DNA of 64,000 nt, taken from Adenophora triphylla var. japonica (Eukaryota > Streptophyta > Magnoliopsida > Asterales > Campanulaceae). Within the stretch, counting starts at the first letter, position 1; the number at the start of each line of letters is the position of its first letter. Where the stretch lies: assembly GCA_022495995.1 (NCBI GenBank), contig JAFEMH010002098.1, positions 1-64,000 of the forward strand, read 5' to 3'. Below the pieces are notes generated by a model. It saw only the letters and a list, made by a program, of their open reading frames with translations, ran no database searches and had not been told where the DNA came from. This document shows, piece by piece, positions 33,908 to 43,635 of the stretch. The position numbers were made by a program, and so were the translations under genes.

Positions 33908-35197
33908 TTAGAGACCGATAAGTTCGGGAGGATCGCACTCAGCGCCCAGCATGCAGGTCTTACAATCCGCCTCAAATTGGTAGTGCTCGTGCACCCTCCA
34001 ATCAGGGTCACGAGGCAACGGCTCTATTGCTACTCTGGGGGCATGTGGGGCGCCCTCCCTGCGAGGAGCCACCCCCGAGTAGATCAATAAGGGCTCATCC
34101 ACTACAATTGTGCCTACATCATAAACGGGCTCCTCCTCCCCGCTATCCAAGTAAAGGGCCAGATGCCTCTCTATGGCAGTGCGCATAGCATCGGCAGAGG
34201 ACGGGTCCGGATAACTGCTAGCGGACACCTTCATCGGGACTGGACTCTGAGGCTTGGAAAAGGGCCATCCAAACCTAGACTCAATGACCAGGATATCCTT
34301 ACAGTTCCATTGGTCAAACTTGTTCGAAGGGAGAGAAGGTCTTGGTAGAGAAATTCCTAGCCTTGAGCCCGTAATGCCGCGGAGAATTTGGTTCTGATAG
34401 TAAGCGTAGAGCCCGGCCAGGGTGGGTTCATAGCCCATGAATCTGCAAACGGCTATGAAAGAAACAATGGCCCTGATGGCATTGGGAGTCAGGTTCATGG
34501 GGAGGCAGCGGTTGAACTCCAGGAAGTCATAATAGAAAGGATCCAAGGGCAGCCTCAGGCCATTCTCAAATTGAGCACCATAGAAAACTAAGGCCCTATT
34601 ATCCTCGCGGACATCAGCTACTGTCTCCTGCCTCAACTTATCCTTCCCCTTTATCGGAACGTGTCCTAAGGTGCGGACACGGTAGGCGTTGCGGTCCACG
34701 TTATAAACCTCATAAATATCCTCCTCCCAGTTGAGGATAGCCACTTCCTTGGCTTTCTTACTGCGGCCATGGCCAGGGTTCGCCTCAACAGCTGGCCGTT
34801 TGCCTTTATTACGGGCAGGGGCCTCAGCTACCTCCTCCTCGGAATCAGGGTCAGAAAAGGCATCCACGATGTTCGTGGTCTCAGCGGCCTTCTTAGAGGT
34901 CCCCGCAGCCCTCCTAAGTTCGACCTCGCGGTCATCCTCCTCGGTCTCCGTGCTCGTCGAGCCAAAGAGACCAGTGGCATCACCGCGGGCAGAGGTCACT
35001 TCATCCTCATCCTCCCCGCCTACGGTAGTCTCAAAATTTAGAGGCTCCAGCTCCTCACTACTACTCAGTTCAATGGGTTCAGCACCAGGGGCCGCGGGCA
35101 CCACGGGGGGAAAGATAGTCCTTATGGGCAGAACATCTAAAGGGTCATTCAAGTCTGTGCCCGGTGCCCGCGCAGCGTTGGTTTGTTCAGGATCCAT
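33908..35197 (-). CDS. Antisense ORF, first large exon (PF04195-like domain)
   Basis: This is the longest open part of the antisense gene, 429 codons from the ATG at 35197 (MDPEQTNAARAPGTDLN; the frame stays open to about 35254) to a stop at 33908. Residues about 45-155 are acidic and serine-rich, with DFSDPDSEEE-like patches and a basic GKRP..GRSKKAK nuclear-localisation-like segment. The conserved domain lies in the middle. A later RFGWPFSKPQSPVPMKV segment corresponds to the usual GW...F part of this family. The stop may be bypassed by splicing to 33840. Unlike gag-pol this frame is uninterrupted, which hints at later loss of constraint. Confidence 0.7.
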   Translation of the reverse strand: MDPEQTNAARAPGTDLNDPLDVLPIRTIFPPVVPAAPGAEPIELSSSEELEPLNFETTVGGEDEDEVTSARGDATGLFGSTSTETEEDDREVELRRAAGTSKKAAETTNIVDAFSDPDSEEEVAEAPARNKGKRPAVEANPGHGRSKKAKEVAILNWEEDIYEVYNVDRNAYRVRTLGHVPIKGKDKLRQETVADVREDNRALVFYGAQFENGLRLPLDPFYYDFLEFNRCLPMNLTPNAIRAIVSFIAVCRFMGYEPTLAGLYAYYQNQILRGITGSRLGISLPRPSLPSNKFDQWNCKDILVIESRFGWPFSKPQSPVPMKVSASSYPDPSSADAMRTAIERHLALYLDSGEEEPVYDVGTIVVDEPLLIYSGVAPRREGAPHAPRVAIEPLPRDPDWRVHEHYQFEADCKTCMLGAECDPPELIGL

Positions 35198-35648
35198 CAG
35201 TTCGCACTTTTCCCAGTCACAAACTACTTCGGGGACGCGAATCGCTCTCCTCACTAGTTCAATGGCGTTCAGAGCCGATCCTCTCTCGCGGAAACACGCA
35301 CAAAACCCCCATCACAAAATTTCTCGGCCCTACCGGTATCCCCCAACACCAAAACATCACCGTTCCTTTTACCCTTTTATCCTTGGCCTCCCACAACCGG
35401 GGTGGGACAAAAGGCCCCCGTTGGGATTTTCGCGAAATCTTTGGAAGCACTCGAGGGATAATCTAAGCCACCCACGGCCTACCTTCCTAAATATCCCCCC
35501 GTCCGTTTGCAAGCGCAAACAGATGCAGAGTGCTCCCATCTCCTAATTCTATGGGACGGCGGGGTCCAAATTCACGAGTGGTCATCTCGTTCAAAACTCG
35601 AGAAAAAGAAAAATAGAAGGAGATGAAGAAGAAAAGCACCCAATACTT

Positions 35649-35784
35649 ACGAGAGAAGGATTGAGAAAGGGATTCGGAAAGCACTAGCTTGGATTTCGCA
35701 AAGAAGATTTCTCTCTCAAAAGCTCTACGAAGGTTTGGAAACGGTAAAAAGGGTTTGAGGTTTAAGGGTTTGGTATTTATAAGG
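35649..35784 (-). promoter_or_regulatory. Antisense promoter: TATA box, leader and first splice donor
   Basis: On the minus strand CCTTATAAATACC (35772-35784) is a strong TATA box. About 30 bases downstream a pyrimidine-rich leader starts, and TCTCGTAAGTATT gives a near-consensus splice donor (GT at 35649-35650). It lies outside the 3' LTR (starting 36177), so the antisense gene appears to have its own promoter within the element. Confidence 0.65.
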
Positions 35785-35789
35785 CCTAC

Positions 35790-36176
35790 CTATGCGGGTT
35801 AACCCGTTAACCCGTATTAATTAGCCCACAAATCCTACCTCGGACCATGAACCGTTTCCAAACGTTTGAAAATTCAAAAATTAAATGCCTTTTGCATTTA
35901 TTACCCCCTTGCGAGCGACACGTACCCACGACGTACCACTAACCCGTCTTTTCATCTCGAGGGCCCGCGTTAACCGGAGGCACGCCGTACGCAAGGGACT
36001 ACGTGTCACTCACCGGTGCCTCCCGAACGTTCCACTTTGGCCCGTAGGGCCAAGCAACAAACTAGGAAAAACGCCAACACCGGTGCTCGCTCGAGGAGCA
36101 ATTGGAGCGGCAGAGCCGAGCTTCTAGTAGCTCCTCACTCGGACCATAAATAATCACACTTGGAGCTAGGGGCCAT
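35790..36176. other. Region between antisense promoter and 3' LTR
   Basis: No gene. It ends CTTGGAGCTAGGGGCCAT directly before the LTR TG; GGAGCTAGGGG is the likely polypurine tract for plus-strand priming, though it carries pyrimidine interruptions. Confidence 0.5.
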
Positions 36177-37008
36177 TGATGAGCCCGGATCTCTGGATCC
36201 AGGGCCGCGCTCGGTCTAGCCCAAGGAACCGGTGACGTGGCGGTTCCTAGACATTTGGAGGGAAGACCGCGGACAATAGGCCCTTGTGGTCAAGATCGTG
36301 TCCCTCCTCGGATCATCCTCATCGAGGACCATTGGGACCCTGCTCGCCGGATCCGTGCCCGCATGAGACATGCCCGCATCAACCGTGCTCGCGTCATATA
36401 TCTTTGACTGCAGGCACAACGTTGACCGCGGGCACATACTGCTTCCCGGTTAATGTCAAGCCTTCTTGAGCAAGTTAGCTTGCGCTCGACGGGCCACTTG
36501 CCGGCTCCCCATCACGCATTCAATGCGGCTCGGTCCGCGCCTACTATTCCATTTAATGCAATAAGCCGGCTACACGGCTCATGTCCCTTTCGGCCATGTC
36601 CCTGGACAGTCAATGTTCCCTCCCGACAGACCCGATTAGGCTGCGGACACGTGTAGCTGGTCAAATACCAAAGTGCCCTCTAGGGCTGATCTCATTGCTT
36701 ACCTCAACAAGCACCATGGCATTGCCTATAAATAGAAGGCCTTTACCCCCTTGGGCAAGGTAAGTTCCATATACAATTAAGTAAGCTCTTTTACTCTCTA
36801 CACCTAAACACACACACTCCAAAGGTATTCAAAGCCTTATTACTCAGTATTCTTACTCTCACACCCGAGGGCCTGAGTTGGAGTAACATCCAACTTCGAC
36901 CTTAACGGTGCTTGTTTGTGTTGTGATCTAGGTACACAAATCCACCAAATATATCCTAGCCAGATATCCTTGAACCGCTCCTGACCCCGAAAAGCTGTGG
37001 CGTCATCA
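36177..37008 (+). mobile_element. 3' LTR of the 13-kb Tat element
   Basis: 832 bases, TGATGAGCCCGG to GTCATCA, followed by the CTAAT duplication at 37009. The TATA box is at 36727-36735. Confidence 0.95.
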
Positions 37009-37013
37009 CTAAT

Positions 37014-37450
37014 CAATCTTTTGTTACGTAAGTAACTAACTCTCTACGTGTTGTCTTTTCATTCAATTAGCGAAAAAAAAAAAGTAATACTAGAGGATAA
37101 AGGAAAAAAATTCTAGTCGAAATGATTTTATCGATCTTTTTAATTAAATTATATCGGATTCATTGTCGATACAATTAATAAAATTTTGTCAACTAATTTT
37201 GTAACCAAGATTTTGTTACTTTATTTTGTGCCCCTAAGATAATGCGTTTCCCTAAATTTTCTTTTAACTTTTTTTCTTTTAAATTAGAATGTAACGGTCT
37301 ACTATTAAAGTCTAATGTCTTAATTACCCTAAACCTGGTTTTAATTAAGCGTGTATTATGATTACTGTTTATAGACACAACCAAACCACTGAATCCCCCA
37401 ACAAATACGCGTTTTGTTTCCTTCTTTTGTCCTGTACTGTTCTTTTCAAA
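37014..37450. other. Upstream region of the protease gene
   Basis: AT-rich with no ORF. It forms the proximal upstream sequence of the aspartic protease gene, bounded on the left by the retrotransposon. Confidence 0.5.
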
Positions 37451-37456
37451 ACTTGG

Positions 37457-37464
37457 TATAAATT
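37457..37464 (+). promoter_or_regulatory. TATA box of the aspartic protease gene
   Basis: GGTATAAATTCC lies 260 bases before the ATG and is followed by a CT- and CA-rich leader (CTCCATCTTCATCTCTACATC), typical of a plant 5' UTR. The start of transcription is inferred near 37490. Confidence 0.6.
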
Positions 37465-37716
37465 CCAACCAACCTCCCCATTACTTCCTCCATCTTCATC
37501 TCTACATCTCCCTCAAACACACACACTACCACTTCTCTCCCTCTCCTCAATTCTTCTATCGAGCTCATACCAGTATCGTGTTTCGTTCAGATCAGTTTAT
37601 ATATTGTCAGACACACTATTAAGGTGATTCGTTTGGATCAGTTTATATATTACTAGACGTTATTAGGTAGTTTGTTCGAGTCAGTTTGCATTTTTCTTTC
37701 TTTTACACATACAGCC

Positions 37717-39099
37717 ATGGCTAGATGTTCTTCCTTACTTGTCATCATGTTCATGTTGCTAACCTCTCTTTCTCTATCAACACAAAGAACCCACAAGCCA
37801 AAACACTCAAAACCATCTTCAAACAACTCATCTTTATCTCTCTCCTTCTCTCTAACCTCTATTTCTCTCTCTAAACACTCCTCCAAGTCAATGTTTCTCT
37901 CCTCTCTCGCTTCATCGCCACTACACAAAGCCCAAAATGGTAAATTCAAAAAGACATCATCACCACCATCATCATTGCCTACATACAACTTCAAGTCGTC
38001 TTTCAAGTATTCAATGGCTCTGATTGTTTCCCTACAAATAGGGACCCCACCTCAGACTCAACAAATGGTACTGGATACTGGGAGTCAGTTATCATGGATC
38101 CAGTGTCACAACAAGGCCCCAACTAATCCACCTCCAACGACGTCGTTTGATCCTTCACTTTCTTCATCTTTCTCTATCCTCCCTTGTTCTCATCCTCAAT
38201 GCAAACCGCGAAATCCCGATTTTACCCTCCCTACTTCTTGTGACCAAAAACATTTGTGCCACTACTCTTACTTTTATGCTGATGGAACTTTGGCTGAGGG
38301 AAATTTGGTACGAGAAAAATTCACACTTTCTAGTACCCAAAGTACCCCTCCTTTGATTCTTGGTTGCGCTACGGATTCCGACGAGGCCGAGGGTATTTTG
38401 GGAATGAATCTTGGACGGTTGTCATTTGCCTCACAAGCTAAGGTCGCCAAGTTTTCTTATTGTGTACCTATTCGCCAAAAGAATGCCCAAATAAAGCCTT
38501 CCGGGTCATTTTACCTAGGCCAAAATCCAAACTCCAACACATTCCAATACATTGACATTTTGACTTTTCCGGAAGGTCAACGCATGCCCAACTTTGACTC
38601 TCTAGCTTATACAGTTGGCTTGTCCGGAATCAAAATCCGCGGGAAAAAGTTGAACATACCAGAATCCGTATTCCGGCCTGATGCTAGCGGTTGTGGTCAA
38701 ACAATGATCGATTCTGGCACTGAGTACACGTACTTGGTTGAAGAAGCCTACACAAAGGTGAGGGAGGAAATCGTGCGACTAGTTGGACCGAAATTAAAAA
38801 AGGACTACACTTATCAACAATCAATGGATATGTGTTTTGATGGTAACGCGATGACGATCGGACAATTGATAGGGGACATGGCGTTAGTGTTCGATAAAGG
38901 TGTGGAAGTATTAATACAAAAAGAAAGAATTTTGGACGACGTTGAAATCGGAATCAGTTGTTTTGGAATCGGACGATCTGATTCATTAGGAATACCGGGT
39001 AATATTATTGGAAATTTTCATCAGCAAAATCTATGGGTTGAATTTGATATGACCAAAAGGAAAGTAGGGTTTGGGAAAGCAGATTGTAGCAAAGTGTAG
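37717..39099 (+). CDS. PCS1-like: A1-type aspartic protease, PCS1-like
   Basis: An intronless 460-residue ORF. Residues 1-24 (MARCSSLLVIMFMLLTSLSL...) form a signal peptide, so the enzyme enters the secretory pathway. A serine-rich propeptide-like stretch runs to about residue 90. The first catalytic motif is VLDTGSQLSW (D120) and the second MIDSGTEYTYL (D332); both aspartates are kept. HLCHYSYFYADGT is the flap (tyrosine). FSYCVP, SGSFYLG, YTVGLSGIKIRGKKL and IIGNFHQQNLWVEFD are typical of the atypical plant A1B proteases related to Arabidopsis PCS1 and its homologues. The frame is open 15 codons upstream, but the ATG at 37717 has a good AGCCATGGC context and starts the signal peptide. The gene is complete, with no break. 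Substrate is unknown. Confidence 0.93.
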   Translation: MARCSSLLVIMFMLLTSLSLSTQRTHKPKHSKPSSNNSSLSLSFSLTSISLSKHSSKSMFLSSLASSPLHKAQNGKFKKTSSPPSSLPTYNFKSSFKYSMALIVSLQIGTPPQTQQMVLDTGSQLSWIQCHNKAPTNPPPTTSFDPSLSSSFSILPCSHPQCKPRNPDFTLPTSCDQKHLCHYSYFYADGTLAEGNLVREKFTLSSTQSTPPLILGCATDSDEAEGILGMNLGRLSFASQAKVAKFSYCVPIRQKNAQIKPSGSFYLGQNPNSNTFQYIDILTFPEGQRMPNFDSLAYTVGLSGIKIRGKKLNIPESVFRPDASGCGQTMIDSGTEYTYLVEEAYTKVREEIVRLVGPKLKKDYTYQQSMDMCFDGNAMTIGQLIGDMALVFDKGVEVLIQKERILDDVEIGISCFGIGRSDSLGIPGNIIGNFHQQNLWVEFDMTKRKVGFGKADCSKV

Positions 39100-39300
39100 A
39101 GTTATTTTCGAATGGTATAACATATAGGGGAGGGGACAAGTGAGGTACATATTTTCATGTAGTAAAATAGTAAAGTAGTAAAGTGATGAGAGCAGTGTGT
39201 TTTGTTAGCAGGGGCAAGGTGGGTATTCTACTTGCCAACCAATGTAAAGTTGCATATTAAATTTATCTTTCTTTAATAAGAAAATTAATTCTTGTGTCAT
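39100..39300 (+). terminator. 3' UTR and polyadenylation region of the protease gene
   Basis: After the TAG stop the sequence is AT-rich, with TTTGTTAGC and CTTTAATAAGAAAATTAATT (AATAAG-type signal near 39273). Cleavage is expected near 39290-39300. Confidence 0.45.
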
Positions 39301-39376
39301 GAGTAAAGTCAAAATCTTAAAAAATAAACGTGTTTTTTTTTAAACTAAAAAAAAACATGTTTTATTTTCCTCATTA

Positions 39377-39880
39377 TTGTCAGTGTTAGTTTAAAAAAAT
39401 ATCAGTGTAAATAGTGACAGTGAATATATTATTAAATGTAACTATAAAAAGTGTCAGTGTTAATTTAACAAAATATCAGTGTAAAGAGTGTCAGTGTATT
39501 TATTATTAAGGTTCTGTGTAAAAAGTGACAGTGTTGGTGCAAAAAAGTATCAGTGTTAGTGTAGTGTCAGTGTTAGTGTAACAAAATTCAAGTGTAAAGA
39601 GTGTTAGTGTTTGTATTATAAAGTGTCAGTGTTAGTGTAAAAAAAAGTCGGTTTTAGTGTAAAAAAATGCAAGTGTAAAGAGTGTTAGTAAATGTATTAT
39701 TAAGTGACAGTGTAAAAAAGTGTTAGTGTTAGTATAAAAAAGTGTCAGTTTTAGTATAAAAAAATGCCAACGTAAAAAGTGTCAGTTTATGTATTATTAA
39801 TTGTCAGTATAAAAAAGTTTCAGTGCAAAGTAAAAAAGTGTCAGTGTAAATAAAAAAAAAGTGACAGTTAAAAAGTGTAT
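39377..39880. repeat. Degenerate minisatellite, GTGTCAGTGTTAGTGTAAAAAA type
   Basis: About 15-20 imperfect units of (A)GTGTCAGTGTTAGTGTAAAAAA with insertions such as TATTATTAA. Many units end in an A run. No coding potential. It begins about 80 bases past the protease gene's end. Confidence 0.85.
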
Positions 39881-39885
39881 TAGTA

Positions 39886-40163
39886 TACTCCCTCCGTCCC
39901 GCTAATAATCGCACCGTTACTGTTTGTGCGGGGATTAAGAAAAAAAATAATGATATAAATGTTGTGAGTGTAAAAGTAAAATAGGAGAGAGAATGAGTGG
40001 AGGGAATAGTAAATTATAATGGTGTTGTGAGTATTAAAATAATGTAGGAGAGAGAATGAGTGGAGGGAATAGTAAAGATTCTTTGCCATTTTAGGAAGTG
40101 TGCGATTTGTAATGGAACACCTAAAATAGAAAGTGTGCAATTTGTAGCGAGACAGAGGAAGTA
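39886..40163. mobile_element. Stowaway MITE 2
   Basis: TA-CTCCCTCCGTCCCGCTAATAATCGCAC at left and GTAGCGAGACAGAGGAAG-TA at right. The body contains the CACTCATTCTCTCTCC-type core, here in reverse, shared by most Stowaway copies in this window. Confidence 0.85.
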
Positions 40164-40217
40164 TATATTATTAAGTGACAAGTGTAAAAATATTTTTACT
40201 TAACCTTGCAAAAAGAC

Positions 40218-40505
40218 TACTCCCTCCGTCCCGCTAATATTAGCACACTTTCCTTTTTGGGCGTCCCGCTAATATCCGCACACTCCCAAAAAGGAAACTT
40301 TATATTAATAAAATATTCACCCAACCCCACTCATTCTCTCTCCTACATTATTTTAATACTCACAACACCATTATAATTTATTATACCCTCCACTCATTCT
40401 CTCTCCACTCATTCTTTTACACTCACAACATTTTATTAAAATATCATATTTCTTAATTCCCGCGCAAACAGTGTTTGTGCTAATATTAGCGGGACGGAGG
40501 GAGTA
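40218..40505. mobile_element. Stowaway MITE 3
   Basis: Near-perfect ends CTCCCTCCGTCCCGCTAATATTAGCAC and GCTAATATTAGCGGGACGGAGGGAG with TA duplications. The best preserved copy in the window. Confidence 0.92.
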
Positions 40506-40581
40506 GTTTTTTTTTTTCAAAAAAACTCTGAACCTGCACAATTTTTTTACTGTCTCTTCTTTTCTATCCTTATTTAAAAAC

Positions 40582-40992
40582 TACTCCCTCTGTCCCAGAC
40601 CATGGGTATATGGTGTGAATTTCACGCTTATTAAGAAATTTTTTAAAAAATGAATAAAAGTTAAATGTGGGATATGAAATAGTAGTTAAATGTGTGGTAG
40701 AGAATAGGAGAGAGAATGTAAAAGTTAAATATGTGGTAGGGAATAGGAGAGAGAATGTAAAAGTTAAAAATATTTAATAGGAGAGAGAATGAGTGGAAAG
40801 AATAGTAGTTAAATGTGTGGTAGAGAATAGGAGAGAGAATGTATAAGGGTATAATGGATGGTTTTTTTGTAAATATATGGAGTTGATAAGGGTATAAATA
40901 TATTCAAAAACTTGCCATTTATAGAAATGAACTCTTGGTCTGAGACAGACCAAAAGAGAAAGATGAACCCTTGGTCTGGGACGGAGGGAGTA
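40582..40992. mobile_element. Stowaway MITE 4
   Basis: Ends CTCCCTCTGTCCCAGACCA and TGGTCTGGGACGGAGGGAG with TA duplications. The interior repeats TTAAATGTGTGGTAGAGAATAGGAGAGAGAATG about three times, so it expanded internally. Confidence 0.88.
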
Positions 40993-41199
40993 ATTTTCTA
41001 ATCGGTGTGCATGATTAAAGGACATTTGCTTGCATATTTCAAATTTACTACGTTTTCATCATCCATTCTCCTTTTACCTTTGCACGTGTCTTGTAGTTAC
41101 ATATTCCATCATCATCATTTTAAAGTTATCATTATTATTTATTACCTCACCTATTTGGATTTCACTTTCATTTCCTAGTACACCAAGAACACTCAAAAC

Positions 41200-41373
41200 C
41201 AGTGTTTTAAAAGACTCGTTTAAGGACGCCTAGGTACCGCATAGGCGGCTAGGCCCTCTCTAATGTCTAGTACTAAAGTTTGCCTAGGTTCCGCCTAATT
41301 TCGACTAGTCCCCGCCTAGGTGCTAGGCCCAACTCCACCGCCTAACATTCGCTTAACGCTTTTTAAAACATTG
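41200..41373. mobile_element. Small hAT MITE with exact 8-bp duplication
   Basis: Ends CAGTGTTTTAAAA and TTTTAAAACATTG; flanking CTCAAAAC at 41192-41199 and 41374-41381 is identical. The interior has CCTAGG/GGCGG motifs in both orientations. 174 bp, no ORF. Confidence 0.92.
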
Positions 41374-41659
41374 CTCAAAACACATCGGACATACTTTCAA
41401 AATGACGTTCTTAATTTTATTTTATTTGTTATTTTAAATAATTCCAAGTTATTTTAATAAAAATTAAAAATTTATTATTTCTTGTATCTATAATGATTTA
41501 TTGATAACATTATTAAAATTTTCTTAAATTATTAAATTAATATAAAAGTTTCACCCTAAATTACAACAAAAAGTGATAACATCATTAAGTGCCTTATTAT
41601 TTCAAAGAAGTGTTTAACAACATAATTTTTATAATTTTTATAGCTTTTTTTTTTTAGCT

Positions 41660-42000
41660 AACAAGTCCCAGGCGGGTGCATGGATTCATGCGAGGCGGGC
41701 GCCTAGCCTCCAGAGGATGATTAAGTTGTTGAAGCAACGAGAGGCGGGTGTCTGGAAGGAATCGAGGCGGGCGCCTGGGCTGTCGAGACTGAAGTTGTTT
41801 GCGGGCTTTTTTATTCGTTTATCTTTATTAGTTGGGCTAGGGTTTGTTTTCTATATATATGATTGTAACCCTATGTAAACAAGAGAAGATTATTGCATAG
41901 AATAATAAAAGTGGCAGCCGCAATTCATAACTCCAAATTCGATCTCTTTCTCTTTCGATGTTTGGTTATTGTCAATTGCTTCCGCTGCGTTGCACAACAT
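41660..42000 (+). mobile_element. Probable solo or partial LTR remnant
   Basis: GC-richer sequence with repeated GAGGCGGGCGCCTGG-like motifs is followed by TTGGGCTAGGGTTTG, CTATATATATG (TATA-like), TGTAACCCTATGTAAAC and ATAATAAAAG, ending GCTTCCGCTGCGTTGCACAACA. This looks like the promoter and R/U5 part of a Ty1/copia-type LTR. No internal region or partner LTR is present. Confidence 0.45.
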
Positions 42001-43489
42001 GTTATAAATTATTAGTACTGTATCATCATTACATTATTATTGATTAACTAACGGTTGAATCACTTATGATAAACAATGTGGTATACAAAAGTGATACATG
42101 TAATCTTGACTCAAGATAAACACAAACTTTAAAAATAATATTTCGTGATTAAAATAGAAACATAAATTAAATATTATTTTGTTTTCAAAAAATGAAGTAT
42201 AAAATATAGTCTCTGTTGAATAAAAACAAGTGTCACATTATAGTAAATATGAGACATAGAAAAAAATTAAATCATTGGGCACAGCTGGTTCAAAACAAAA
42301 AAAAATAATAATAATTAAAATAGCTTTAGGCTAATTACAAAAAGGTTAGATTAATAGATTTGTCTCGAGAAGTCCACATAATTTCCCTTTACCTTTTTAG
42401 CAAGGCAAGTTTCATTTTCTTATCTAAATCCAAACATACCAAACACACACACACACACACACACGTTATTCAACCGGGATCACTTTCCATAATTTAATCA
42501 AACGCCGACGCCTTTTTGAAAATAATATTAATCAAAAGAAGTAATTTAAATTATAAATTAAAAGTAGTCATCCACTATGCGACCGATTTTGAGATATTTC
42601 CCTTCTCACATTGAAAATGTGTAGGAATTTGATAAGATCTATAAAATGCTCATACACTACTAATAATAATCAAATTATTCATTAAATTTTTGGAGGTGTG
42701 TGATGGGCTGTGAATGATCTAAATGAGAATGAGTTTAGTTGGCTAGTGTGTGATGCCTGCATAAGAGTGGAACATCGGGCTCGAATTGTTACAGATTTGC
42801 TGTTGTATTTCAATGGCAGATAAAAATTATCACAAATCGTTTTTAAGATAGATAAATATTATTTCATTTAATCAGTATTGGACGCTCATATATTATCAAT
42901 TAATATCAAAATAGGATAATATTAAAAAAGCAATTGAATCGAATCTTTATTTGCTTCATAATAAATCATTCGATGAAAACAGTTTCAAATCAAATTAATT
43001 AGCTAATTATATGGGAGCGCTAGAATCTAATATCTATGCAAAAATATGGCCCCTCTCGCCGACCCATTTTTTTTGGTTTCAACTTTCAACACATAAATTT
43101 CCAAGTAAGTTTTTTTTTACCATCTCTTTCTTGTTTGTTTATGTTTGGTCGGTGGGAAAGTCTTAAGAAGTCAAATCCAAATTTTACGTAACTTGATACT
43201 CCTAGTCCGTCTTGTCCCGATAACTTAACGCAAACATATTTTGATTAATAATTTTATTTTGATTAAATTAGACTATAGCATTTATAATAATATATTAATG
43301 ACAAAATTTAAATTTTCATTAGGATAGTTGAATCAACTAAAATTATTGTTTAAATTATTTTCGTTTTAACGACAAAAAATATAGGAAGATTATTTATTAC
43401 AATTCCTTTTTCAAATTTCAAACATCTAACACTAATTAAAGTGAATGTATAGTTAATTACTTATGACGCCATCGTTTCCTCCTAAATGA
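42001..43489. other. AT-rich intergenic DNA
   Basis: No gene recognised. Contains a short (CA)n run at about 42446-42463. Confidence 0.45.
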
Positions 43490-43499
43490 CAATATATAA

Positions 43500-43635
43500 G
43501 AAAGAGTTCATGGTTTTCAACCTGAAGGTCATGGGTTCGATTCCCCTTCCAAGAAGTTTGAGGAAAGGCTTTCTCTCCCTAGAATTTCCTAGGCGCTTGT
43601 GTGTGTGTGTGTGTGTGTGAGTAGTGCTGTAAATA
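43500..43635 (+). mobile_element. SINE-like fragment with tRNA B box
   Basis: CAACCTGAAGGTCATGGGTTCGATTCCCC contains a good RNA polymerase III B box (GGTTCGATTCC). A SINE-body-like stretch follows and ends at CTTG(TG)n. The A box is not recognisable, so it is a 5'-damaged tRNA-derived SINE or a tRNA relic. Confidence 0.5.

Larger units (their letters stand above)
32090..35197 (-). pseudogene. Antisense gene of the Tat element (gypsy-type 'Transposase_28'-like plus coiled coil)
   Basis: The minus strand encodes a multi-part protein. The first block (33908-35197) has an acidic N-terminus and a domain with LPLDPFYYDFLEF, NLTPNAIRAIVSFIAVC and YEPTLAGLYAYY, like the plant 'putative gypsy type transposon' domain (Pfam PF04195 by memory). 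A second block (about 33140-33862) is basic and proline-rich. A third (about 32370-33055) is coiled coil (KLRELEEAQTRIGTLNSLLED). The tail ends WEAADAAKDQAPNV-stop at 32090. GT..AG-like boundaries (donor after CTGACCGAG near 33147, acceptor near 33062) suggest introns, but frameshifts are present. Function is unknown; such antisense ORFs are known in Grande and other Tat elements. Confidence 0.75.
23995..37008 (+). mobile_element. Complete Tat-group Ty3/gypsy retrotransposon with antisense gene
   Basis: Two direct LTRs (23995-24830 and 36177-37008), each TGATGAG...GTCATCA, are flanked by identical CTAAT (23990-23994 and 37009-37013). Internally: a primer-binding site, gag, protease, RT, RNase H, an added RNase H and integrase on the plus strand, then a minus-strand gene before the 3' LTR. 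The dual RNase H and antisense ORF place it in the Tat lineage, Grande-like in layout. Gag-pol is broken by many frameshifts except the integrase end, so mobilisation would need proteins from elsewhere. Confidence 0.95.

Noticed and set aside
34731..35546. Long plus-strand ORF (271 codons, serine-rich)
   Set aside because: It is the opposite-strand shadow of the antisense gene, which has the coherent domain and coding bias.
37672..37716. Upstream extension of the protease ORF
   Set aside because: The 15 extra codons begin at a non-ATG codon; the ATG at 37717 has a good context and directly starts the signal peptide.
43500..43560. tRNA gene
   Set aside because: Only a B box is present; no A box, acceptor stem or anticodon arm could be folded, so it is recorded as a SINE-like relic.
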